From contig JBAYIS010000007.1 in the NCBI GenBank assembly GCA_041665525.1, positions 62,001 to 126,000 of the forward strand: DNA of 64,000 nt, written 5' to 3'. The notes beneath the pieces were generated by a model, which was not told the DNA's origin, made no database searches, and saw only the letters and a program-made list of their open reading frames with translations. Position 1 is the stretch's first letter. The number at the start of each line of letters is the position of its first letter. This stretch comes from UBA8401 sp041665525 (GTDB lineage: Bacteria > Bacteroidota > Ignavibacteria > UBA10030 > UBA8401). The position numbers and the translations under genes were made by a program. Positions 19,497 through 27,918 of this stretch are shown one piece after another.

Positions 19497-20372
19497 TTAA
19501 AACACAATTTCCGCAATAACAGGATAGTGATCGGAGGGAAGAAATCCGTCAAACGAATCCGAAAGCGTACCGTGAGACAATACCGATATTCCCTTTTTGA
19601 CAAAAATGAAATCGATCGGTGCGACAGGTTTGGCATTGATATCGAACGCGGTAAATGTTCCGCGCGGTCCATGCGGAGATTTTTGAGAAATTGTCCGAGT
19701 ATCCACAAGCCGGACCGAGAACGTGGTATCATCGGAAGAAATGATCTTATATGGTTCGGAGTTCGGCTCGGAATTAAAGTCACCGGTAAGAATAACGGGG
19801 AATGATTCGCAAACAGTCTGGATTCTCTGTTTTATGAGTTTTGCACTTTCCGCACGGGCAATCTTGCCCTCGTTATCCAGATGAGTATTGAACATGAAGA
19901 AGATGGTATTGGTCCGTTTGTCCTTCAATTTTCCATAGGTTACGATCCGTTGGTATGCGGCATCCCACCCTAATCCGGGACGGTCCGGAGTCTGCGAACA
20001 CCAAAACGTTGCAGTCATAAGCGTGTCAAACTTTTCTTTTTTGTAGAGAACTGCGGAGAATTCCCCGCCATCCTTGCCGTCATCCCTGCCAACGCCAAAC
20101 CAACCGAACTCCGGCAGTTCTCGCACGATATAATTGAGCTGATGCTTCTGTACTTCCTGGAATCCAATAAGATCCGCCTTGTGAAAACGTATCATACTCA
20201 CGAGATGTTCTTTTCTATTCTTCCACATGTTGGGACCATCATTCGGACTGTCCAAGCGGATATTGAAGGTCATGACACGGACCGGTTTGTCGAGTGAATC
20301 GGCACCGCCAAACATGAGAAGAATCAAGAATATCACAACACTTCGCACCAGCGTGGGGCGGAAATTTTTCAT
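19497..20372 (-). CDS. Exported endonuclease/exonuclease/phosphatase (EEP) family hydrolase
   Basis: 291 aa from the ATG at 20372. This start gives a signal peptide (MKNFRPTLVRSVVIFLILLM) and avoids the overlap with the response regulator that a longer reading would need. The complete EEP catalytic set is visible: TFNIR with Asn, GFQEV with Glu, FNTHLD, LTGDFNSEP, PIDFIF and SDHYPV. Family members cleave phosphodiesters or phosphomonoesters in nucleic acids, inositol phosphates or sphingomyelin; related secreted Bacteroidota proteins are often found near glycan loci. It sits 31 bp behind the response-regulator gene in one operon closed by the terminator at 19442-19483. The substrate is unknown; with the two phosphoesterases of this locus it points to a phosphate-containing polymer (inference). 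Confidence 0.87.
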   Translation of the reverse strand: MKNFRPTLVRSVVIFLILLMFGGADSLDKPVRVMTFNIRLDSPNDGPNMWKNRKEHLVSMIRFHKADLIGFQEVQKHQLNYIVRELPEFGWFGVGRDDGKDGGEFSAVLYKKEKFDTLMTATFWCSQTPDRPGLGWDAAYQRIVTYGKLKDKRTNTIFFMFNTHLDNEGKIARAESAKLIKQRIQTVCESFPVILTGDFNSEPNSEPYKIISSDDTTFSVRLVDTRTISQKSPHGPRGTFTAFDINAKPVAPIDFIFVKKGISVLSHGTLSDSFDGFLPSDHYPVIAEIVF

Positions 20373-20403
20373 AATAAGGAATTCCAATGCGTCCGGTGAA
20401 TGT

Positions 20404-21072
20404 TTACAGCAAATTTTCTTTGTAGGCTTTGGATACTGCACCCGAACGGGTGTTGACATGCAGTTTGGTGTAGATGTTCTTTAGATGAGTGCTGACGGTG
20501 TGAAAACTCAGGAACAACTTGTCCGCGATCTGCTGTTTGGTCAGCCCGGCAACCATCCGTTGAAGAATCTCTTTTTCCCGTTCGGTTAGACCGTAATCAG
20601 ATTTCTTCGGCTTGAACTGTGCGAACATTTCCAGCACCTTTCGAGCGATCGGCATATTCATCGGAGCGCCGCCGGCCAGCACTTCCTTGATCGAATCAAT
20701 GATCTTTTCCGGCGACGAATCCTTCAGCAGGTATCCGGAAACACCTGCACACAATGCCTTGAACACTTTGTCATTATCATCGTACACGGTCAGGATAATG
20801 ATATGGATGGACGGGATCAACGATTTGAACTTCTCAATACCGTCCAGTCCGCTCATACCCGGCAAACCTATATCCAGCAAGATCACATTCGGTGCGGTGT
20901 CTGCATCAAGGAGATCCAGCGCATCTTCACACGTGCCGAATGTTTCGGGACACTGCATGCCTGCCGTCCTGTTAATCAGGCCGGAGAGGGATTTCCGGTA
21001 CCGAAGATTATCTTCTATGACCCATATGGTAATCGGTTTGCCCACCGCATCCTTTGGTACACTCTGTTTCAT
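20404..21072 (-). CDS. NarL/FixJ-family response regulator
   Basis: 222 aa from the ATG at 21072. A longer reading from a TTG at 21099 would overlap the -10 box of promoter D, so the ATG is preferred. The receiver domain (about 13-130) has acidic E20-D21, phosphoacceptor D67 in LLDIGLPG, and the conserved Lys in GYLLKDSSP. The C-terminal LuxR-type helix-turn-helix (about 160-220) reads LTEREKEIL...LTKQQIADKLFLSFHTVSTHL. It is the natural partner of the adjacent sensor kinase. Promoter D in the 60 bp upstream carries the shared palindrome with the same geometry as the target promoters, so positive autoregulation is likely. That this protein binds the palindrome is inference. Confidence 0.92.
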   Translation of the reverse strand: MKQSVPKDAVGKPITIWVIEDNLRYRKSLSGLINRTAGMQCPETFGTCEDALDLLDADTAPNVILLDIGLPGMSGLDGIEKFKSLIPSIHIIILTVYDDNDKVFKALCAGVSGYLLKDSSPEKIIDSIKEVLAGGAPMNMPIARKVLEMFAQFKPKKSDYGLTEREKEILQRMVAGLTKQQIADKLFLSFHTVSTHLKNIYTKLHVNTRSGAVSKAYKENLL

Positions 21073-21090
21073 ACACTCACACTTCAATTG

Positions 21091-21133
21091 AAAGTACAAT
21101 CAATTCCTGTTGTACGCTATACCACGTACGTGT
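21091..21133 (-). promoter_or_regulatory. Regulon promoter D (autoregulatory) between sensor and response-regulator genes
   Basis: Minus strand: ACACGTACGTGG (21122-21133), a one-base variant of the palindrome, is followed by 2 bp, a poor -35 TAGCGT (21114-21119), exactly 17 bp and TACTTT (21091-21096). The geometry equals that of promoters A, B, C and E. The palindrome abuts the sensor gene's stop codon. The weak -35 is what one expects of an activator-dependent promoter. Confidence 0.7.
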
Positions 21134-24100
21134 CATTTTCTTATCGGAATCCGCAGTACAACACGGGTTCCTTTTCCTTCAGTGCTATTCAACTCCAACT
21201 GCGCACCGATCTTTTCCGAACGGTGGAACATATTCAAAAGGCCGTTGTTTTTACTTACCTGATCGGTATTGAAACCGATGCCATTATCCTGTATCACAAT
21301 CTGCAATTGTCCGCCATCCTTGTGAAGAGTGATATCACACTGCGCCGCACCGGAGTGCCGGATGACATTCGTTAACGCTTCTTTATAGATGAGGAAGATA
21401 TGACGCCGCACTTCCAGGTCCAGTGCGTCGAGACGAATTTCCGGAGACGCAGCGAAGGTCCATTGAATTCCAATAAGCAGTTTCGCAGCTGTCTCCTTCA
21501 TTTTAAAGACAATATCTTCTCCAATGTCATTCTTTGGATTGATGAACCAGACAATATCCCGCATCGCTTCAACTGTTTCTTTTGCAGTTTTGCTGATATC
21601 GGTGGTGAGTTCACGGTCCGTACCGGTCAACGAAGGACTTTGCAGCAGTGCCTGGCTATCCACACTGATGCTGCTCAAGTTGCTGCCGATCTCGTCATGA
21701 AGATCGCTGGAGATATTGAATCGAATCCGTTCAATCTTGATAAGTTGCTGAACTCTATAATTATAGAGAACGACAATCGTTGCCAACAGTGCGATCAACA
21801 CCAGCACCTTAAACCACCAGGACATCCACCAGGCGGGAAGAATGACGATCTTCAGCGCCGTCGGTTTTCCCCACTTCCCGTCTGCATTGTTCGCTTTCAC
21901 ATAGAAATAGTATGTCCCCTGCGCAATATTGGTATAATATGCCGTCCGCCGTGCGGCAGAATTGACCCACTGCGGATCTACACCTTTCAACATATACGCA
22001 AATTGGTGTTTTTGCAGCGGCGCAAGGTCCAGCACGATGAATTCGATCGAGAAAAAGTTCTGATCGTACCGAAGTTCGATCTCTTTTTCCGCATCGCGGG
22101 ATTGTTGCAGCGGAGTCTCTTTATCGAATATTTTAAACGACGTAATGGTTGTACGGGGAGCCGTCATATCGATGCGAATGGAATCGGGATGGAATGAAAC
22201 AAAGCCGTTCATTCCTCCAAAATACATTACACCATTTGCATTCTTGAAACTGCTTCGCCAATTGAATTGATTATGCACAAGTCCATCCGCTTCGTCGTAC
22301 ACACGAAACGTTTCGGCCGACGGATCAAATTTTGATAATCCGTTCATTGTGCTGATCCAAAGAAATCCGCGGGAGTCCTCCAGAATTCCGAATACTACAT
22401 CATTCGGCAAGCCATCGAAGAGAGAGTATTGCCGGAACTGTTCTGTTTTCTTATCAAATCTGTTGAATCCGTTGCTATGTGTTCCAATCCAAAGAAAACC
22501 ACGCGAATCTTCGATGATTGTTGTTACTTTACTGGAACTGATGCTATAGGGATCTTTCTCGTCCGGCATATACTGTTTCAGTACTTTTCGGACTGGATCA
22601 TACCGGAACAGTCCATCCAGCCAAGTGCCAATCCAAATATTCCCCTCGTGGTCTTCATACAGCGCGTTCGGAGAAAATGTTGCCGGTAACGTATCGGCAG
22701 CATTTTCCACCGTTGGGCGATATGTCCGAAACGTCCCGCGTAACCGATCAAAGAGTTGCAAACCGTCGTTGGTGGCGACAAGAAATTCACCGTTTTTTGT
22801 TTCCAGAACCTGTTGAACCCAGTCCGACCGAAGACTGAAACTATTGTTGTGCTCATGCCGATAATGCGTAAAGGTGTTTGATGAAGCGACAAATTTATTC
22901 AGGCCTGCATTCTGTGTTCCGATCCACATCGTGCCGGATCGATCTCCATATATTGACGTGACAGCATTGCCGCTCAACGAATTCGGATCTGCATCGTTGT
23001 GGATGAATGACTCTTTTCTTTTTGTTGCAAGAGATATCCGATCAAGTCCTCCGCCCGCCAATCCTACCCAGATGGCGTTCTTATAATCTTCATACAGACT
23101 GCTGACGACTCTTCCACTGATGCTGGAAGGCCGCAACGGTAGATGTCTGTATTGATAGAACGGCTGGGTAACGGGAAGTTTTGCGATACCATCCTCCGTT
23201 CCAAACCACATGTTCTTTTCCCTGTCCTCATAGATCCAACGGATCCGATCCGAAACGATTGAAGTGGCATTGTCATTTTCACGGCGGATATGAATGCTCT
23301 TGAACGAAGGAGTGCCAAAGTATTCCCACAGGAAGAGTCCAAGATAATCATACGTGCCAATCCACATCCTGCCATTTCTGTCTTTGACGATCTGGCTGAC
23401 CGGCGATTTTAGATACGGAGATTGTTGGATCGGTAACTCAGGAATCGGTTTCCACATCCGCGTGACGAGGTCAAAACGATGAGCGCCGGACTGCGCACCA
23501 ATCCATAAATGAGATTCGCCGTCGAACATGACGGTGAGAATATTATTATCGGCGGGAGATTGATTGCCGCCCAAAGTCCGTGGATGCGAACGAACCGATC
23601 CGGTTGCCGGATCGAATTCCAGTAATCCCGCATCGCCGGTGCCGATCCACAAATGACCAGCACGGTCTTCCGTAATACTGGTGACATTGTCCGATGGAAA
23701 TGGAAAGTCTCTTGGCAGGTTCTTCCGGTAAGAACTATGTCCGTTCTTTTTCCCGCTCACTTTGTTCAGTCCGCCGTTGACGGTACCGTACCAGACATTT
23801 CCTTTGCTGTCTGCAAATATGGCCTGGATATAGGCATCATCATTTTGCACTGAATCGACACGGGTAAATATTTCCAAATGAGGGTCGAATGCACATAGTC
23901 CTTTCCCCCATGTTCCAATTAGCAGCGTTCCGTCAGGACTTTCCAGCAGCGCATTGACGTAATTTTCCGGAAGCGAGTTTTTATCGGAAGGTTGATGCTT
24001 GAAGTGCTTAAACGATTGTCCGTCGTAACGGTTCAGACCGTCTTTGGTAGCCACCCACAGGAAACCATCGTTCGTTTGAAGAATGTTATTAACGGAATTA

Positions 24101-24237
24101 TTGGAAAGTCCATTCTCGATGGTAAATCGGTCAAACAGCATCGACCGGTCCTGCGCATGCGCCGGCAGACACAGTCCGTAGATGATTATTGCAATAGGTA
24201 CGATAGAACGGTAATTCATTGGAAGCCCGAAAATCAC
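21133..24237 (-). CDS. Propeller-type sensor histidine kinase (Reg_prop, Y_Y_Y, HisKA_3, HATPase)
   Basis: About 1034 aa; the ATG at 24219 may be the real start because it puts the signal peptide (MNYRSIVPIAIIIYG..., ending AHAQ) first. Residues about 30-660 hold many two-component-propeller repeats (GFLWVATKDGLNRYD, GNIWIGTWLDGLFRYD), i.e. a large periplasmic beta-propeller. A Y_Y_Y domain (about 700-780) and one membrane helix (about 800-826) follow. The dimerisation box DLHDEIG has phospho-His 847, and the HATPase domain has N (EALTNVIRHS) and G (DNGIGF) boxes. This is the sensor half of a hybrid two-component system of the kind that detects glycan breakdown products, but with a separate NarL-type regulator instead of a fused AraC domain. 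It lies 160 bp behind the esterase gene. Confidence 0.93.
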   Translation of the reverse strand: MIFGLPMNYRSIVPIAIIIYGLCLPAHAQDRSMLFDRFTIENGLSNNSVNNILQTNDGFLWVATKDGLNRYDGQSFKHFKHQPSDKNSLPENYVNALLESPDGTLLIGTWGKGLCAFDPHLEIFTRVDSVQNDDAYIQAIFADSKGNVWYGTVNGGLNKVSGKKNGHSSYRKNLPRDFPFPSDNVTSITEDRAGHLWIGTGDAGLLEFDPATGSVRSHPRTLGGNQSPADNNILTVMFDGESHLWIGAQSGAHRFDLVTRMWKPIPELPIQQSPYLKSPVSQIVKDRNGRMWIGTYDYLGLFLWEYFGTPSFKSIHIRRENDNATSIVSDRIRWIYEDREKNMWFGTEDGIAKLPVTQPFYQYRHLPLRPSSISGRVVSSLYEDYKNAIWVGLAGGGLDRISLATKRKESFIHNDADPNSLSGNAVTSIYGDRSGTMWIGTQNAGLNKFVASSNTFTHYRHEHNNSFSLRSDWVQQVLETKNGEFLVATNDGLQLFDRLRGTFRTYRPTVENAADTLPATFSPNALYEDHEGNIWIGTWLDGLFRYDPVRKVLKQYMPDEKDPYSISSSKVTTIIEDSRGFLWIGTHSNGFNRFDKKTEQFRQYSLFDGLPNDVVFGILEDSRGFLWISTMNGLSKFDPSAETFRVYDEADGLVHNQFNWRSSFKNANGVMYFGGMNGFVSFHPDSIRIDMTAPRTTITSFKIFDKETPLQQSRDAEKEIELRYDQNFFSIEFIVLDLAPLQKHQFAYMLKGVDPQWVNSAARRTAYYTNIAQGTYYFYVKANNADGKWGKPTALKIVILPAWWMSWWFKVLVLIALLATIVVLYNYRVQQLIKIERIRFNISSDLHDEIGSNLSSISVDSQALLQSPSLTGTDRELTTDISKTAKETVEAMRDIVWFINPKNDIGEDIVFKMKETAAKLLIGIQWTFAASPEIRLDALDLEVRRHIFLIYKEALTNVIRHSGAAQCDITLHKDGGQLQIVIQDNGIGFNTDQVSKNNGLLNMFHRSEKIGAQLELNSTEGKGTRVVLRIPIRK

Positions 24238-24396
24238 TGTTGGCGTTCAAAAAAGTTTTGAGAATTAACAGCATCATCCAGCATATTCACATCACTGAAC
24301 TGTAAATATCTGTCAGTACTGTAATGGACAGTAATTTTTGTTATGAACAGAGCCTGTCAAAATATCCGAATTCGCTCTTTTTGTTGGAGAGATTAG

Positions 24397-26442
24397 TTAC
24401 TGCTTCCAATCGTCAGTTCTAAACGATGGGGAGGGTAACTCCTCTTTATTAAACAACGTACCATACACAACATTTCCCCAGCAGTACCGGACCGCGACCG
24501 GATGTTTCACTTCGGCAGAATACACCAAGAGTATGTTCTTGCGAACAACCACTGATGCTTCTTTAAACACGCTATCGGCACCGGCGATCTGAAAATAGCT
24601 TCTGTCATTATGCAGTTTCACTTTCAACCCATCCGCATATTTGAATGAGAGAATTATGGTATCTGCTGAAACAGAGTACGATGTATATAATGGACCTGAT
24701 ACGGTGACTTTCTTTCCATAATCGTTTTTCAATGCCCACCGTGCGAGCCGTTCACCGACGCTTTTTTTATCAACAGGATGAACATCCGCCGAATCGCCGA
24801 TATCAAGCGTTACTGCCATTCCGGTTTTCGGTACGGCGAGCGTTTGGAACTGCGCTTCGCGCAGCAATTGCGATTGTGTCCGTGCGCCATACTGGAATGG
24901 GGCAATTTGCACATAGTAGAAAGAAAAATCGTTCTTCCAATCCTCACGCCAGTTTCTAATCATCAGCGGGAACAGTGTTTTATACGCTTCGGGATTTCCG
25001 GTATTGCTTTCGCCCTGGTACCATAGTGCACCGCGGATTGAAAATGGAATCAGCGGAGCGATCATCCCATTATAGAGAGATGTCGGAACGTTAGACGACA
25101 TCTCGATGCCGGGGGTGGGGCGCTGTTCGAATTCATTGTTGTTATTTTCAAAGAGAAATAACTTGTTGTTCCGGAATTCTGCAACAATAGAGTACTTCCA
25201 GTCACCGGCAAGGCTCAACGCATCTTCATTGTTCTTCGGATGGATCTTCATTTCACCCGGCAAGCCGTAGAGTCCGCCGCCCCCTACAACATCAATCACG
25301 CGAACCCCGATCACTAAGAGGGAATCTGTCACTACCTCGGCTGGGATGCTGTATATTCTTTTCTTATTCCACCCGGAACCAGTATCGATCGTTCCGATCT
25401 TTACTCCATTCACATATGTCACATCATAATCATCGATTGGTCCGAGTTCCAATACTAATTCTTTATCTATCCACGTGTTGGAAATCTCAATTGCTTTTCT
25501 GAACCACAGGACACCGTTAAAAGTACCGATAACATCTTCCCACAATGACGGAAGCGTCATCACGCTCCATGAACTGTCGTTATATTTTTTTTGTGCAACC
25601 ACAGAATCATTTAAAGTTACCAATTTCCAATCCGCATTCTCCCTTTGCCGTTCAACATCCACAACCATATGCGAAGAAAGCCATTTCATATACTCTTCAT
25701 TTTCGATCTTTCCTTTGGCGAATGTTTTTTCAAAGTCCTTATAGTCCGGATGTGCGGGAATATGTTTCATACCGGTCCACGCTTCCACCGGCGTACCGCC
25801 CCAGGAGGATTGGATTAGTCCGACCGGTACTTTCAGTTCCTGATGAATCTTCTTTCCGAAGAAATATCCCACAGCACTGAAGGGACCGACTGTAGTCGGC
25901 GAACATTCCTGCCAAGAACCTCCGACAGTGTTAAGTGGTTCCGCAGCAATATTTCGTGTAACACGAAATATTCTAATTTTTGGATACTGTGCTTGTTGCA
26001 ATCCATTCAATGTTGAATCTCTTACCGGCCAACCTTCCACCGGCATATCCATATTGGACTGACCAGAACAGAGCCATACTTCTCCGATCAATACATTCTT
26101 CAATTTTATTTGAGATGTTCCTTCGGACACAACAATATTGAACGGACCGCCCGCTTTCGGAGTCTTCAGTTGTGTAATCCACGAACTGTCCCCCTGTATC
26201 TTTGCTGTTGCTTTCTTTCCCCATGATGCGCGAAGAGTAATTGTTGCACCGGGAGTACCTTTCCCCCAAACTGCCACTTTGCTTTTTTGCTGCAGCACCA
26301 TATTATCCTGGAATATCGGAGCTATCTGCAGTGCTGTTGTTTGTGCTGACAGATTCAACACAACAATCATCGAAAGAACGCTGAAAACAAAAATTCGTAA
26401 AAGAAATTTGTTACTGCTAGAGCCACGATCAGTAGTATTCAT
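24397..26442 (-). CDS. Sialate O-acetylesterase-like SGNH esterase
   Basis: 681 aa with a signal peptide (about 13-35, ending LSAQ). SGNH-hydrolase motifs of the SIAE/DUF303 family are clear: nucleophile Ser in WLCSGQSNMDMPVEG (about 125), WYQGESNTGNPEAY, and the catalytic Asp-x-x-His in DVHPVDKKSVGERLA. A beta-sandwich insert (about 270-400; ELGPIDDYDVTYVNG) is typical of the long bacterial form. It removes acetyl esters from sugars; sialic acid is the name-giving substrate, but bacterial members also act on xylan and other acetylated glycans. It is the first gene of the minus-strand locus, behind promoter E, and the sensor kinase follows. The substrate here is unknown. Confidence 0.87.
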   Translation of the reverse strand: MNTTDRGSSSNKFLLRIFVFSVLSMIVVLNLSAQTTALQIAPIFQDNMVLQQKSKVAVWGKGTPGATITLRASWGKKATAKIQGDSSWITQLKTPKAGGPFNIVVSEGTSQIKLKNVLIGEVWLCSGQSNMDMPVEGWPVRDSTLNGLQQAQYPKIRIFRVTRNIAAEPLNTVGGSWQECSPTTVGPFSAVGYFFGKKIHQELKVPVGLIQSSWGGTPVEAWTGMKHIPAHPDYKDFEKTFAKGKIENEEYMKWLSSHMVVDVERQRENADWKLVTLNDSVVAQKKYNDSSWSVMTLPSLWEDVIGTFNGVLWFRKAIEISNTWIDKELVLELGPIDDYDVTYVNGVKIGTIDTGSGWNKKRIYSIPAEVVTDSLLVIGVRVIDVVGGGGLYGLPGEMKIHPKNNEDALSLAGDWKYSIVAEFRNNKLFLFENNNNEFEQRPTPGIEMSSNVPTSLYNGMIAPLIPFSIRGALWYQGESNTGNPEAYKTLFPLMIRNWREDWKNDFSFYYVQIAPFQYGARTQSQLLREAQFQTLAVPKTGMAVTLDIGDSADVHPVDKKSVGERLARWALKNDYGKKVTVSGPLYTSYSVSADTIILSFKYADGLKVKLHNDRSYFQIAGADSVFKEASVVVRKNILLVYSAEVKHPVAVRYCWGNVVYGTLFNKEELPSPSFRTDDWKQ

Positions 26443-26533
26443 GAGAGTTTTAAAAATAGGTAAGGAAATAGATAAATAAATTGTTTTAGGACAAACGGTT
26501 TGGATGACCTAAAGTATAGAATTTTTATGATGT

Positions 26534-26583
26534 ATTTTACTGTTTTCTATTCTAATGAACAATCACACGTACATGGTATCTTA
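26534..26583 (-). promoter_or_regulatory. Regulon promoter E with palindrome variant
   Basis: Minus strand reading: CCATGTACGTGT (26565-26576), differing at two positions from CCACGTACGTGG, then 2 bp, TTGTTC (26557-26562), 17 bp, TAAAAT (26534-26539). The flanks AAGATA and GATTGT are kept. It lies about 90 bp before the esterase ATG. The remaining intergenic bases up to the tRNA show no other feature. Confidence 0.75.
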
Positions 26584-26687
26584 CAGCAATTGAGAGGAAG
26601 TAATTTGCTTTGATTTTTTCTCAGTATTTGTTATTTTAGTTAACCATTGAGCAATAATTGCGATAATGGCACTGCAAAAATGATGTT

Positions 26688-26761
26688 GGCGGGGTAGCTC
26701 AGCCGGTTAGAGCGTCGGAATCATAATCCGTAGGTCGTGGGTTCGAGTCCCTCCCCCGCTA
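26688..26761 (+). tRNA. tRNA-Met (anticodon CAT)
   Basis: A 74-nt cloverleaf: acceptor GGCGGGG/CCCCGCT with a G-U first pair, D arm GCTC/GAGC, anticodon loop ATCATAA with CAT at 26722-26724, T loop TTCGAGT, discriminator A; CCA is not encoded. The anticodon fits elongator Met; tRNA-Ile with a modified CAU or the initiator cannot be fully excluded, but the mismatched base pairing of an initiator's 1-72 position is absent. Confidence 0.9.
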
Positions 26762-27159
26762 CAAAAAGCAGAATGTCGGAGCTTGTCTCCGACATTCTGC
26801 TTTTAAAGCAATTGGAAGGCGAATGCTTCGAGTTGAGTCCCGACGTCGTGTGTCGGGACGAAATCCCGCCGCTGTTGGCGGGATCCCTCCCCCGCTACTA
26901 AAATCAAAATGTCGGAGTTTTCCTCCGATATTTTGATGTTAAAGCAACAGGAAGACTTTATTTCGAGCGGAGCGTTTTTTGCTACGTCCCGCGACTGTTT
27001 TTGCGGGATCCCTCCCCCGCTACAAAAAAGGAAAATCTGAGTTTGTCTCGGGTTTTCCTTTTTTTGTTGTCATTGTAGCAACGTGTTTCGAATTAAGTGC
27101 TGATGTGGTGTGTCAAGCCGAAATCCCGCTGCTGTTAAGCGGAATCCCTTCCCCGCTAC
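26748..27159 (+). repeat. Tandem array of tRNA 3'-tail copies with hairpins
   Basis: The 15-nt tRNA tail TCCCTCCCCCGCTAC (26748-26762) recurs exactly at 26884-26898 and 27009-27023, and with one change at 27145-27159. Spacing is 136, 125 and 136 bp. The first three copies, including the tRNA's own, are followed by A-rich bases and a hairpin (26768-26801, 26904-26936, 27024-27064). Copies 2-4 are preceded by a CCCGC...GCGGG-type stem, for example ATCCCGCC/GGCGGGAT at 26863-26884. GTCCCGAC/GTCGGGAC at 26837-26859 is a further perfect stem. The upstream part of the tRNA is not duplicated. Confidence 0.8.
26768..26804 (+). terminator. Terminator of the tRNA-Met gene
   Basis: A perfect 14-bp stem GCAGAATGTCGGAG/CTCCGACATTCTGC with a 5-nt loop and a TTTT tail starts 6 nt after the tRNA. 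Confidence 0.85.
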
Positions 27160-27498
27160 TAAAAAGGACAATTACCGCAGGGATTCATTCTTTGATGCAT
27201 CTGAAATACACCTTTCACCAGATTGTTTGAGTGTGCAGATGTAGAAAATGAGTTAGTTAGGCTATAGGAAATTTTTTAATAAGGTCAACCCATCATCCAA
27301 AGTTCTCCCAAAGTGCGAGAGCATCTTCAGAAGAGATGTGTTAGAAACTCTTTATTGTTATTACTGCCACACAGCACCAAGTAAGATAGTTCTTTTTTTA
27401 CTTTTGGGATTTTTCAAGAATCTACTTCCCAGTTATAATAAATATTCCTTACCAATTCATCAATCTCTTATATTTTCGAGGGAATTCTTTTGGCACAC
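27160..27498. other. Non-coding spacer before the ArsR-like gene
   Basis: AT-rich, without a credible gene, clear RNA structure or further tRNA-tail copy. It separates the tail array from the metal-type cluster. Confidence 0.4.
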
Positions 27499-27520
27499 TA
27501 TATGAGTCTTCACTCATATA
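27499..27520. promoter_or_regulatory. ArsR-type operator 1 (9-4-9 inverted repeat)
   Basis: TATATGAGT and ACTCATATA are separated by 4 bp, a perfect inverted repeat 12 bp before the GTG of the ArsR-family gene. The same arms recur at 27869-27890. AT-rich palindromes of this kind are usual ArsR/SmtB operators. Confidence 0.85.
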
Positions 27521-27532
27521 GAAAATACAAGA

Positions 27533-27853
27533 GTGCAATCTTTGAACAAAACAATTACTCAAAAAAAAGCAAACCTTCTGACGGCAATTGCCCATCCAAA
27601 TCGAATTAAGATTTTGGAAGAATTACGCACTGAGATCAAATGCAATTGCGAACTTGCGCCGGCGCTTGGCCTTGAACAGTCCAATCTTTCGCGTCATCTC
27701 AAAGTATTGACTCAATCTGGCATCCTGATCTCCTGGAAAGATGGATTGCGGGTAAATTATAAAATCGCTGATGCGCGAATTTTCAAGATTCTCGACCAGA
27801 TTGAAAGTGTAGCATTACGTACTGTTCCGGTTTTGGAATCGGAAGAAGACTAA
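27533..27853 (+). CDS. ArsR/SmtB-family transcriptional repressor
   Basis: 106 aa with a GTG start 13 nt after operator 1. Winged-helix domain: AIAHPNRIKILEEL, then the recognition helix region LGLEQSNLSRHLKVLTQSGIL and the wing VNYKI. Cys37 and Cys39 (KCNCEL) lie in the alpha-3 position, where thiol-binding ArsR proteins sense As(III), Sb(III) or soft metals (ELCVCDL in classical ArsR). An inducer-released repressor of itself and of the permease operon is inferred from the two identical operators. The metal or metalloid sensed cannot be fixed from sequence. Confidence 0.9.
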   Translation: MQSLNKTITQKKANLLTAIAHPNRIKILEELRTEIKCNCELAPALGLEQSNLSRHLKVLTQSGILISWKDGLRVNYKIADARIFKILDQIESVALRTVPVLESEED

Positions 27854-27868
27854 AAAATTTTACCCGCT

Positions 27869-27890
27869 TATATGAGTAACCACTCATATA
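27869..27890. promoter_or_regulatory. ArsR-type operator 2 (9-4-9 inverted repeat)
   Basis: Same arms as operator 1 (TATATGAGT/ACTCATATA, 4-bp spacer of different sequence), in the 65-bp gap between the ArsR-like gene and the permease gene. It implies a second regulated promoter driving the permease-thioredoxin genes. Confidence 0.85.
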
Positions 27891-27918
27891 TGCGTATCAC
27901 AAAAATATTGATCGTTCT

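Noticed and set aside
20372..20459. Upstream extension of the EEP-family gene
   Set aside because: It overlaps the response-regulator gene and would bury the signal peptide 29 residues inside.
21072..21099. N-terminal extension of the response regulator from a TTG at 21099
   Set aside because: It would place the start codon on the -10 box of promoter D and adds residues with no receiver-domain match.
26762..27532. CRISPR array or further tRNA genes in the tail array
   Set aside because: Only the 15-nt tRNA 3' tail is repeated; the spacers are over 100 bp, partly alike, and no full cloverleaf can be drawn beyond the first.
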